From contig OZ244175.1 of the NCBI GenBank assembly GCA_965216535.1, forward strand, positions 2,542,001 through 2,606,000: DNA of 64,000 bases, given 5' to 3'. Positions 8,844 through 16,332 of this stretch are shown piece by piece. The notes beneath the pieces were generated by a model, which searched no databases, was not told the origin of the DNA, and was given only the letters and a program-made list of their open reading frames with translations. The DNA is from Hoeflea_A sp965216535. Lineage in GTDB: Bacteria > Pseudomonadota > Alphaproteobacteria > Rhizobiales > Rhizobiaceae. Positions within the stretch are counted from its first letter, which is position 1, and each line of letters starts with the position of its first letter. Made by a program: the position numbers and the translations under genes.

Positions 8844-9674
8844 TCATTGCAGTAAGGGTTCTGTCCGCATGGTGTCGGGAATCGCGACCTGAAGGCGCTG
8901 CAGGATAGTGGGTGCAATCGCGCACTGATCAAGAATATCCGTTCGTTCGGGACCACTGGCGTCGCCAAAATAGTACAATGGAATGTCTCGAATGGACGGC
9001 TCGTTGCCTCCGTGATGTCCGTCGGTGTTCATGCCGTGATCTGCGGTGACAATGATTTCATAGTCCAGTCGTTGTAAACGCGGAATGGCCTGGGACAGGG
9101 CGTTGTCGAGCCGCCAGACCTGCTTGCGATATTCGGCCGAGCCACCGCCGAATACGTGCCCGAGCGTGTCGACGCTGGATGAGTGAAGCAACAGATAGTC
9201 TGGCAGGTGACGTTCGGCGAGGCGCACTGCCTGGGCGCAAAGGTCGATTTCCGATGGCACTGCCGGGTTGGCCGACGAACTGCCGTCCATCGAATAATAC
9301 CGGGCGTGGGCGATCGTCGCGTCGAGGTCGTCAATCTCGCAATGGGCGAAAGGGTCGAACGGGCTGTCGCCATAGAGCGAGTGGAAGTAGCTGTGAGCGA
9401 CTGCGGCCGATGTTCGGCCGGCGCGCTTGATCGCTGAGAAGACGTTGGGCTTCGCCGACGGCCTTAACGCGTCGTTGCCGGTGATGCCGTGTTCGAGGGG
9501 TGCCAGGCCAGTGTGGATGGTCTCGTAAAGCGCTGCCGATATGGTTGGCAGGCAGGCGCGCATTTTCCAACGCCTGGCCGTTTGCTGCTCGACAGCGGCT
9601 TCCAGGTAACCGCATTGGCTCACGGCAGCGTCGAAGCCGACACCGTCCATCAGCACCAGAGCGAGCCGCGGCAT
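8844..9674 (-). CDS. Alkaline-phosphatase-superfamily hydrolase (type I phosphodiesterase / phosphonate hydrolase-like)
   Basis: 276 residues. Metal and nucleophile positions of the phosphodiesterase/NPP branch are present: LVLMDGVGFD (metal Asp10), LPTIS with nucleophile Thr44, LHSSSVDTLGH (Asp and His of the second metal site), TADHGMN (Asp-His pair) and a following His-rich DGHHGG. There is no signal peptide, so it should act in the cytosol. It is shorter than nucleotide pyrophosphatases and phosphonoacetate hydrolase PhnA (about 400 residues), lacking most of the cap insert. Its ATG overlaps the stop of the PhnZ/TmpB-type gene (TGATG), so it is part of the phosphonate unit. A role in hydrolysing a phosphonate ester or a phosphate intermediate is inferred, not shown. 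Confidence 0.78.
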   Translation of the reverse strand: MPRLALVLMDGVGFDAAVSQCGYLEAAVEQQTARRWKMRACLPTISAALYETIHTGLAPLEHGITGNDALRPSAKPNVFSAIKRAGRTSAAVAHSYFHSLYGDSPFDPFAHCEIDDLDATIAHARYYSMDGSSSANPAVPSEIDLCAQAVRLAERHLPDYLLLHSSSVDTLGHVFGGGSAEYRKQVWRLDNALSQAIPRLQRLDYEIIVTADHGMNTDGHHGGNEPSIRDIPLYYFGDASGPERTDILDQCAIAPTILQRLQVAIPDTMRTEPLLQ

Positions 9675-10270
9675 CAGGCGGCGGGCTTGCAGTGATTGTC
9701 GACCACCCGTTGCAACAGCGGTGCGTAGTGCCAGAAATCAGGCGTCTCGACCGCCGGATCCTTACCCTCGTCATCCCAGTAGCGAACCTGGACAATGGCC
9801 TTGAGGTTGGGGTTGGCCGCGAAGTCAGCCGCTTCAATTTCGGTCATCGGACCGCCCTGAAGGTCGAGCGTGTGCACCGATGCGTCCGACAGCTTGCCAA
9901 AATAGGAACCGTCCGTGGCGCAAAGATAGCGTTTGGCGGCGACGTGATGACGAACGCAGTCCGTCACGATTGACGGGAAAAACCGCTCCAACACGCGCGC
10001 GCCTGCTTCGTCATGGTGATTGTCGATGCCCTGTTCCAGCGCATCTTCCGGAAACTCGTTGGTATAGTGGCCGATATCGTGCAGCAGCGCAGCAGCAACC
10101 AGTTCGTCGGACGCGTCGGCGTTTTCCGCCAACTGTGCGCCCTGCAACATGTGTTGCGACATGGTCACCTGCTCGCCGAGATACGATTCCGCACCGCGCC
10201 GTTCGAAGATGTCGCCGATGAAGGCAACGATGTTGCCGGGGTTCAGTTCAGAGATATCTGGCCGAGTCAT
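9674..10270 (-). CDS. tmpB: HD-domain mixed-valent diiron oxygenase, PhnZ/TmpB type
   Basis: 198 residues. It follows PhnZ closely: Tyr30 and Glu33 in the regulatory loop YLGEQV, iron ligands His40, His64-Asp65 (LLHDIGH), His85/86 (NHHDEAG), His108/109 with HVAAKRYL, and Asp166 in VRYWDDEGK, plus SDASVHTLDLQGGPM. This family cleaves the C-P bond of 1-hydroxy-2-aminoethylphosphonates with O2, giving phosphate and glycine (PhnZ) or glycine betaine (TmpB). The partner is a butyrobetaine-hydroxylase-like TmpA rather than a phytanoyl-CoA-like PhnY, so the trimethylated substrate is favoured. It starts 4 nt inside tmpA (ATGA). The protein is cytosolic. The specific choice between TmpB and PhnZ is inference from context. 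Confidence 0.82.
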   Translation of the reverse strand: MTRPDISELNPGNIVAFIGDIFERRGAESYLGEQVTMSQHMLQGAQLAENADASDELVAAALLHDIGHYTNEFPEDALEQGIDNHHDEAGARVLERFFPSIVTDCVRHHVAAKRYLCATDGSYFGKLSDASVHTLDLQGGPMTEIEAADFAANPNLKAIVQVRYWDDEGKDPAVETPDFWHYAPLLQRVVDNHCKPAA

Positions 10271-11412
10271 GCCGCGGTCGCCTTCTGCTTTGCCTCCAGA
10301 ACCGACAGGGTCGACAGCAGACCATCCTTGTCTGCATAGCATCCCTGAAGCCATCGGTTGCCGCTTCCCGAATATCCTTTGCGGGCATGCAGGACGCGGG
10401 TGTTGTCGACGATGAAACACTCGCCCGGCGCCAACTTGAAGGTCACTTCCATCGCCGGGTCGTCGATGATTTCCGCCAACTGCCGATAGGCTGCGTAATA
10501 ACCGGTCATGTCGTCATAGGGGACATCGCTGATCGCCGCGGTGGAGCGGTTGTTGAAGCGGATGCCAATGAGTTCACCGTCCGGTGCCAGCTCAATCATC
10601 GGCCTGCGCGATTGCAGACGGACGCCATCGCTACCGGCATATTCGAACCTGGCGCAATAGCGGCTGAGAAGTTTGAAGCCATCCGGGTTTGCATCGCGCA
10701 GGCGCTGCGCAGCACGAAACCCGTCGACCACCATGTTGTCTCCGCCTTCGGCCGAGTTTTCCAGGCAGTAGAGGATCTGGAGGGTCGGCACAGGGTCGCG
10801 ATAGGGGTTGTCGGTGTGTGCCTGAAGTCCAAGGCCGGTATAGGCAAGATTGGTCGGATTGACCTCGGTACGGACCTCGAACCATTTGCCGTAATTCGTC
10901 TCCCGGATAAAGCCGAACAGGTCGGCGACCTGAAGCAAAGCCCCGGATTCGACCGGCCCGCCTGTCAGCTTTGCAAAACCATGTTGCCGGATGCTGCCGA
11001 GCCAGGCGCGCAGGATGTCCGGATGTTGTCGCGCCGATTGAAAATCAGCACTTGGCACCGCGCTGTTCAACGCTGCATCCCATGTCTCGACATCCTGAGG
11101 CAACCAGCCAAATGGTTGCCTCGGGCTGCGATCGTAGCCGTGCTCTTCCAGCCATTGCAGGGCGTAAGCCACCGTCTTGCCTTCGGGGGCAAAAGTCACG
11201 TGCACCATGCCCATATCCGTATGAGCGGCTGAAATTCTCGTTTCCGCAGGGATGTCGCCAATGCAGATCAACTTCTGCCCGTTATCCGCCGACCGGGTAT
11301 CGGCATCCCCGGCGTTGTCGCGAAGCCAGATGGCGTGAAACCGTGTTTGGCGGCCGGCGGTGTCCAAAAGCGCGATTGCTTCGCCATTGTCGAGAATTTC
11401 AACGGAAGCCAC
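10267..11412 (-). CDS. tmpA: Fe(II)/2-oxoglutarate dioxygenase, gamma-butyrobetaine-hydroxylase-like TmpA
   Basis: 381 residues from GTG 11412, which has AGGAG 7 nt upstream; in-frame codons further upstream lack a site. Residues 1-95 form the DUF971-like N-terminal domain (FHAIWLRDNAGDADTR) and 120-375 the TauD/GBBH jelly roll. The iron facial triad is H199-x-D201 (QAHTDNPYRDP) and H342 (NTRVLHARKGY), with the 2-oxoglutarate-binding Arg in NRWLQGCYAD. The known enzyme TmpA hydroxylates 2-(trimethylammonio)ethylphosphonate at C1, and TmpB then releases glycine betaine and phosphate; the close coupling to tmpB supports this reading. The Cys ligands of the N-terminal zinc site of true butyrobetaine hydroxylases are missing. 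Carnitine-pathway hydroxylase is the alternative. Confidence 0.78.
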   Translation of the reverse strand: MASVEILDNGEAIALLDTAGRQTRFHAIWLRDNAGDADTRSADNGQKLICIGDIPAETRISAAHTDMGMVHVTFAPEGKTVAYALQWLEEHGYDRSPRQPFGWLPQDVETWDAALNSAVPSADFQSARQHPDILRAWLGSIRQHGFAKLTGGPVESGALLQVADLFGFIRETNYGKWFEVRTEVNPTNLAYTGLGLQAHTDNPYRDPVPTLQILYCLENSAEGGDNMVVDGFRAAQRLRDANPDGFKLLSRYCARFEYAGSDGVRLQSRRPMIELAPDGELIGIRFNNRSTAAISDVPYDDMTGYYAAYRQLAEIIDDPAMEVTFKLAPGECFIVDNTRVLHARKGYSGSGNRWLQGCYADKDGLLSTLSVLEAKQKATAA

Positions 11413-11506
11413 AGTCTGTCTCCTGTTCGAATTATTCCGTGATTTTTGCGATAAACTAGCGATAATCACAATCAATAAATAAATGAGGAAAGGCCTAAAA
11501 TTCATT
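11413..11506. promoter_or_regulatory. Divergent control region between tmpA and the LysR gene
   Basis: 94 bp, AT-rich. It holds a direct repeat GCGATAA at 11448-11454 and 11459-11465 (11-bp period, one helical turn) and, around it, an inverted pair GTGATT (11439-11444) / AATCAC (11464-11469). Such repeats between a LysR gene and its divergent target are typical activator sites, but the assignment is inference. Confidence 0.4.
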
Positions 11507-12379
11507 ATGGCTAGGCGCGATGGATCACTGCCGCCCCTGGAGTGGATCAGGGTATTCGAAGCAGCCGGGCGAACCGGGAACTTTACCGAGGCCGCACGAC
11601 AACTGGGGTTGACGCAAGCCGCGGTCAGTCAACGGATTCGCAATCTGGAGCGGTATCTGGGCACAACACTGTTCGAACGCGAGGCCCGCGGTGTCAGCCT
11701 TTCGAGCGACGGCGAAGCATGGTTGCCGCATGTTCAGGGTGCACTGGCGGCATTGGCGCGCAGCACATCCGACTATTTTGGAACGCGACGCAGTCGGGTG
11801 ACGATTGCCGCCTCATCTTCGGTGATCCAGCTCTGGATCGTGCCGCGCCTGGCGCGCCTCAGGCAACGGTTTCCGGATATGGAACTGTCGCTGGCAACGG
11901 TGCATCGTGAACCCGATTTTGCGACCGCCGAGGCCGATCTCGAGATTCGCTTTGGCCAGGGCAACTGGCCGGAACGACGCGGCGTCCGGCTATATCGGGA
12001 GTCGCTTCTTCCCGTGGCGGCGCCCGACCTGCTGAAGGGAGCCAAAGAATGGCGAGATATGCCATCGATCGGCCTTTCGGGGCCGCGCATTGGTTGGCAG
12101 GACTGGTGCGCGGCGGTGGACGTTGAGCCGCCACCACCACCGGCTTTGCGAATGGATACCATGGCTCAGGCGCTCAAAGCGGCGGAAGCTGGAGCAGGTG
12201 TTGTGCTTGGATCGCTGGCATTGAGTGCGCAAGCACTTGCCGATGGTCGCTTGATCAAGCTAGCCGAAAAACCGGTCGAGATGGACAGCTGCTACTGGAT
12301 AACGTGGCCGGGTGCCGATCCGGGTTTCGTCGATCTGGAGTTGATCGCCGCCTGCCTGGTGGATCAGGACCCGGAGTAG
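11507..12379 (+). CDS. LysR-family transcriptional regulator, GcvA-like
   Basis: 290 residues from ATG 11507, preceded by GAGGAAAGG; an ATG at 11483 in the same frame has no ribosome site. The N-terminal helix-turn-helix is LEWIRVFEAAGRTGNFTEAARQLGLTQAAVSQRIRNLERYLG, with the SLPPL start typical of GcvA/AmpR-like members. A type-2 periplasmic-binding-protein fold follows as co-inducer domain (about residues 90-285). The gene is divergent from tmpA and upstream of the Pot-type ABC operon, so it could control the phosphonate genes, the transporter, or both. LysR regulators of this kind flank known AEP/TMAEP gene clusters. The effector is not known. Confidence 0.85.
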   Translation: MARRDGSLPPLEWIRVFEAAGRTGNFTEAARQLGLTQAAVSQRIRNLERYLGTTLFEREARGVSLSSDGEAWLPHVQGALAALARSTSDYFGTRRSRVTIAASSSVIQLWIVPRLARLRQRFPDMELSLATVHREPDFATAEADLEIRFGQGNWPERRGVRLYRESLLPVAAPDLLKGAKEWRDMPSIGLSGPRIGWQDWCAAVDVEPPPPPALRMDTMAQALKAAEAGAGVVLGSLALSAQALADGRLIKLAEKPVEMDSCYWITWPGADPGFVDLELIAACLVDQDPE

Positions 12380-12579
12380 GGGAGTGAGATATTTCATCCA
12401 TGATTGTAGCGTGCGGCGATATCACCCACGCCAGGCAGCGGTTTTCCGGCTCCCACTTTCCACGCTTACTTGCAAATGCAAATTGGTTCGTTAAACTTTC
12501 GGTTGGAAGCTGCAAGGCTGACCTGCCTAAAATAATTTGCCAAAAATTCACGCCGTCCAAAATGGGGAGTGCCAATTCC

Positions 12580-13641
12580 ATGATCAGTCACAACTTGAAA
12601 TCTATTGCTGCGGCGCTGACGCTCACGGCTCTGCCGCTGTCGGCTCAGGCCGAGACACTTGTTGTCTCCTGGTGGGGATTCAATGGGGACAAGCTGAACG
12701 AATACATCGTCCAGCCGTTTCAGGAGCAGTGCGACTGCGAGATCATTTTCGAGACCGGAAACAGTGCTGACCGGCTGAGCAAGATCGAGATCCGCGGCGG
12801 CAAAGGGGTTGACCTGATCTACTTGCCCGACAGTTTTGCACAACTGGGCGTCGACAAGGGACTGTTTCAGCCCATCGACCGTTCGAAGCTGCCCAACCTC
12901 GAAGGCGTGTATGACATGGCGAAAGCGCCGATGGGCGACTTCGGTCCGGCCTACACTCTCGGTCGTGTGGGGATCGTGTACGATTCAGCGCAGGTGAAGG
13001 AACCTATCACCAAGTGGGCCGATCTTTGGCGCGAGGATCTGAAAGGAAAGGTTTCGCTTCCGGGCATCACCACCACTGCCGGACCCATGGTTGTCGTGCT
13101 GGCCGGTGAGCAGGCCGGTGTGGATGCATATGAAAATCCCGATGCGGCTTTCGCTGAAATCGAAAAGCTGAAGCCCAACGTGCTGAAAAACTACAACACC
13201 GGCTCCGAGATGATTAACCTCTTTTCGACCGGTGAGATCAGCGTGAGCCTGGTTCAGGACTTCGCCCTCGGCCGTCTGCAGGAAGCAGTTCCGACCGTTG
13301 TATGGGCCGAGCTTGAGGATGGCGACATCGCGACGATGAACACGATCAATATCCCGACCGGTGCTGCCAACGTTGATCGGGCTGTCGAGTTCATCAACTT
13401 TGTTCTTGATCCGGAACTGCAAAAGACCCTGGCTGAAAACGGTGTCGACGCACCGGTGCAGACGTCGGTCGTGCTGACGCCGGATGCTGCGAAGCTGTGG
13501 ACCTACGGAGCCGACATGGTCAATGGCCTGAAGCGCATGGACAACGCCAAGATGAATGCTGCCAAGCCTGAGTGGATCGACCGCTGGAACGAGGTTTCGG
13601 CAACTAAATCCGACACGGGGCGCGACGCCGCGCCCCGCTGA
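12580..13641 (+). CDS. ABC transporter periplasmic binding protein, PotD/COG0687-like
   Basis: 353 residues from ATG 12580, with GGGGAG about 11 nt upstream. It has a clean signal peptide: ISHNLKSIAAALTLTALPLSAQA, cleavage before ETLVV. The mature protein starts with the strand/loop LVVSWWGFNGDKLNEYIVQPF of the type-2 (spermidine/putrescine/Fe3+/phosphonate-like) cluster D receptors, and carries KGVDLIYLPDSFAQLGVDKGLFQPID and FINFVLDPELQKTLAENG. The gene is followed by two Pot-like permeases and an ATPase. Cationic or zwitterionic ligands are usual in this group, so a quaternary aminophosphonate delivered to TmpA/TmpB is attractive but unproven. The last codons form a stable stem-loop in the mRNA. 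Confidence 0.85.
   Translation: MISHNLKSIAAALTLTALPLSAQAETLVVSWWGFNGDKLNEYIVQPFQEQCDCEIIFETGNSADRLSKIEIRGGKGVDLIYLPDSFAQLGVDKGLFQPIDRSKLPNLEGVYDMAKAPMGDFGPAYTLGRVGIVYDSAQVKEPITKWADLWREDLKGKVSLPGITTTAGPMVVVLAGEQAGVDAYENPDAAFAEIEKLKPNVLKNYNTGSEMINLFSTGEISVSLVQDFALGRLQEAVPTVVWAELEDGDIATMNTINIPTGAANVDRAVEFINFVLDPELQKTLAENGVDAPVQTSVVLTPDAAKLWTYGADMVNGLKRMDNAKMNAAKPEWIDRWNEVSATKSDTGRDAAPR
13616..13637 (+). other. RNA stem-loop at the end of the receptor gene
   Basis: A perfect 9-bp stem (CGGGGCGCG / CGCGCCCCG) with ACGC loop lies in the last codons of the binding-protein gene, directly before the first permease. No T-run follows, so it is more likely an mRNA stabiliser than a terminator. Confidence 0.6.
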
Positions 13642-13658
13642 CGCACGGAACGCGGGGC

Positions 13659-14486
13659 ATGGTGCACAAATTGAAGGGATGGGCGATGTCGGCGCCGGCG
13701 ACGGCGCTCGTCGTATTGTGTCTGATCCTGCCGGTTTCAGCCACCATCGCCCTGACCTTCTACGCCGGAGACAGCCCCTTCGATCTCTATTGGGCGTTTC
13801 TGACAAGCGGATTTCGCCGCACGGTCCTTTGGAGGACGCTGGAAGTTTCGCTGATCACCACGGCACTGTCTTTGGTGATCGGCTTTTTCACGGCCTATGT
13901 GGTCAGCCGTGCGCCGCCGCGCTGGCGGTCTGTGCTGATCATCATGGCCGTTTTTCCGTTGCTGACCGGCGTGGTCGTACGATCGTTTGCCTGGCTCATC
14001 ATTCTCGGGCGAAACGGGATCGTGAACGATTTCCTTGTCTGGATCGGCGTTGAAGGTGCTCCCTTCACCATGGTCTACACCCAGGGATCCGTTATCGTGG
14101 CCATGGTTTACCTGTTCGTACCACTGATGATCCTGACCATAGTCGGCGTTTTGGAAAATATTCCCGACGACGTGGTTGAAGCGGCGCAATCGCTGGGCGC
14201 CACGCCGGCGCAAACTTTTCGGCAGGTGATCTTTCCGCTTGCCGTGCCCGGCCTCATCGTCGGCGCGGTTCTCGTATTCACCGGATCGTTCACGTCCTAT
14301 GCAACGCCGCAGCTTCTGGGCGGTGATCAACAGATGATGATGGGTACGTTCCTCTATCAGCGCGCCATGATCGCTTTTGACTGGAATGGTGCGGCAACCA
14401 TCTCCGCCATCATGGTCGCGGTGACGCTGGCCGTGGTCATCGGCATGACCCGCATCGCCAAGAAGCTCAACCCGATGACAACATGA
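13659..14486 (+). CDS. ABC transporter permease, PotB-like
   Basis: 275 residues with about six membrane segments (first around 9-29). The cytoplasmic coupling-helix EAA motif is DVVEAAQSLGATPAQTFRQVIFPLAVPGLI near residue 170, as in binding-protein-dependent inner-membrane components of the spermidine/putrescine/Fe3+ type. It forms the channel together with the following permease. It begins 17 bp after the receptor gene, just past the stem-loop, and overlaps the second permease by ATGA, so it belongs to the same transcript. No strong Shine-Dalgarno is visible, consistent with lower expression than the receptor. Confidence 0.87.
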   Translation: MVHKLKGWAMSAPATALVVLCLILPVSATIALTFYAGDSPFDLYWAFLTSGFRRTVLWRTLEVSLITTALSLVIGFFTAYVVSRAPPRWRSVLIIMAVFPLLTGVVVRSFAWLIILGRNGIVNDFLVWIGVEGAPFTMVYTQGSVIVAMVYLFVPLMILTIVGVLENIPDDVVEAAQSLGATPAQTFRQVIFPLAVPGLIVGAVLVFTGSFTSYATPQLLGGDQQMMMGTFLYQRAMIAFDWNGAATISAIMVAVTLAVVIGMTRIAKKLNPMTT

Positions 14487-15271
14487 CGCGCCGCCTCAGC
14501 CCATCGCTGATCGCCTTTGCGATCCTTGTCTACCTGTTCCTCATGGGGCCGATGGTCATCGTGATTGGGGCAGCACTGTCGGACACAGGCTACCTGACAT
14601 TTCCGCCGCAAGGGCTGACGCTGCACTGGTTCGAACGCATCTTCGAAATGTCGGCTTTCCGCCGAACCATGGTGACGAGCTTCCAGGTTGCCACCGTTTC
14701 AACCTGTTGCGCGCTTTTGATCGGTATTCCGGCGGCCTATGCGCTCAACCGGTATCGGGTGCAATTGCCCGGCTGGCTGTCGACGCTCTTTGTTCTTCCG
14801 GTGCTGATCCCGGAAATCGTGCTTGGCTTCTCGCTGTTGCGCTCCATTCAGGTGGGTGCGGGGCTGCCGGTCGTCTCGACACTGATCATTGGCCATACGC
14901 TTCTGGTTCTGCCCTATGCGGTGCGTGTCATTTCCGCTTCGCTGGCTTCTTTCGATTTCAGCATCGAAGAAGCGGCCGTCAGTCTGGGCAGCCCACCCAT
15001 CAAAACCTTCTTCACCATCGTGTTGCCGAATGTCAGGGCCGGCGTCATTGCCGCATTCATCCTGGCGTTCATTACGTCGATTAACGACGTGTCGGTCTCT
15101 CTGTTCCTGACGGGGCCCGGCATTTCCACCCTTCCGATTCAGATCCTTGCCCATGTGGAACAGTTTTTCGACCCCGTGATCGCCTCGGTCTCCGTCCTGC
15201 TGATGGTGTTGACCGTGATCGTCATGGCGGTTGTCGAGCGTACCCTTGGCCTGACGTTCCTCGCCAAATGA
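14483..15271 (+). CDS. ABC transporter permease, PotC-like
   Basis: 262 residues, six predicted membrane segments; the first (around 10-30) is followed by the PQGLTLHWFERIFE segment that is characteristic of PotC-type permeases. The EAA motif is IEEAAVSLGSPPIKTFFTIVLPNVRAGV (about residues 160-187). It pairs with the upstream permease to make the heterodimeric channel. ATGA overlaps link it to both neighbours, so translation of permease 1, permease 2 and the ATPase is coupled. Confidence 0.87.
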   Translation: MTRRLSPSLIAFAILVYLFLMGPMVIVIGAALSDTGYLTFPPQGLTLHWFERIFEMSAFRRTMVTSFQVATVSTCCALLIGIPAAYALNRYRVQLPGWLSTLFVLPVLIPEIVLGFSLLRSIQVGAGLPVVSTLIIGHTLLVLPYAVRVISASLASFDFSIEEAAVSLGSPPIKTFFTIVLPNVRAGVIAAFILAFITSINDVSVSLFLTGPGISTLPIQILAHVEQFFDPVIASVSVLLMVLTVIVMAVVERTLGLTFLAK

Positions 15272-16332
15272 CCACACCACTGACCCTTCGCAACCTCACG
15301 GCTCACTACGGCACCAACAAGGTGCTGGACGATCTTTCGCTCGATGTCGGGGCAGGGGAACTGGTGTCGCTTTTGGGTGCATCCGGCTGCGGCAAGACGA
15401 CGACGCTGCGTCTTGTTGCCGGGTTCCTGCAGCCAACGGATGGCACAATCCACCTCGGCGATACCGACCTGACACGCCTGGCGGCGCACAAACGCAACAT
15501 CGGTCTGGTGTTTCAGAACTATGCGCTGTTTCCGCACCTCAGTGTGCTCGACAACGTGGCTTTCGGGCTGAAGCAACGGGGTATCGGCGGAGCCGAACGG
15601 ACAAAGCGGGCCGGCCAGATGCTGGAGCGCGTCGGTCTGTCCGACTTTGCTGCAAGACTGCCGGGTGCATTGTCGGGTGGACAGCGTCAGCGCGTGGCCC
15701 TGGCGCGCGCGCTGGTGATCGAACCGCCGCTTCTGATGTTCGACGAACCGCTGTCCAACCTCGATGCCAAGTTGCGCGTCGAAATGCGGGTTGAGATTCG
15801 CGAGTTGCAGCGGGCCAACCAGACAACGGCGATCTTCGTGACCCACGACCAGGAGGAAGCGTTCTCCATTTCGGATCGCGTGGCGATCATGGAGTCCGGT
15901 CGCATTCGCCAGTTCGATCGTCCTGAAACGCTCTACAGCCGTCCCGCCAACGCCTTTGTCGCGCGCTTCGTTGGCTTCGAAAATCTGATCCCCTTGAGGG
16001 TCACGGCCCGCGATGGCGATCGGGTCACTGCCGAGGGCGAGGGCGGTATCGACATGTCGTTGTCCGAGAGTGAACTGGGTTCGATCCCGGACCGTTTCGT
16101 TTTGGCGACGCGGCCTGACGGACTTCGGGTGTCGGATGGCGACCACGGCGTGCCATGCCAATTGGGTCTGCGCACCTATGTCGGTCGCGCCTATCACTAT
16201 CAGGCTGAAACGCCGGCCGGCCATCTTGTTGCTTCCGGCCCGCTCAGCCAACCAAGGAAGGGCGGCGAGAACGTGCGGCTTGTTCCGGAATCGGAGCAAT
16301 GTTGCGTTCTTGCATCCGAGGAGCCGTCATGA
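15268..16332 (+). CDS. ABC transporter ATP-binding protein, PotA-like with TOBE domain
   Basis: 354 residues. The nucleotide-binding domain is complete: Walker A GASGCGKTT (about residue 37), Q-loop FQNYALFPH, signature LSGGQRQRVALARAL, Walker B LLMFDEPLSNLD, and switch His in THDQEEA. Residues 240-350 form a C-terminal TOBE-like regulatory domain (LATRPDGLRV, YVGRAYHYQAETPAG). It energises the Pot-type importer encoded just upstream. It overlaps both the permease and the amidohydrolase gene (ATGA), so the transporter and the metabolic gene are one operon. Confidence 0.9.
   Translation: MTTPLTLRNLTAHYGTNKVLDDLSLDVGAGELVSLLGASGCGKTTTLRLVAGFLQPTDGTIHLGDTDLTRLAAHKRNIGLVFQNYALFPHLSVLDNVAFGLKQRGIGGAERTKRAGQMLERVGLSDFAARLPGALSGGQRQRVALARALVIEPPLLMFDEPLSNLDAKLRVEMRVEIRELQRANQTTAIFVTHDQEEAFSISDRVAIMESGRIRQFDRPETLYSRPANAFVARFVGFENLIPLRVTARDGDRVTAEGEGGIDMSLSESELGSIPDRFVLATRPDGLRVSDGDHGVPCQLGLRTYVGRAYHYQAETPAGHLVASGPLSQPRKGGENVRLVPESEQCCVLASEEPS

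Noticed and set aside
7695..8855. Open frame of 386 codons on the plus strand
   Set aside because: Exactly antisense to the Ldh_2-family gene, whose family motifs are clear. No ribosome site and no domain.
15139..16299. Open frame of 386 codons on the minus strand, and a similar one at 16200-17303
   Set aside because: Both are antisense to the ABC ATPase and amidohydrolase genes with complete catalytic motifs.
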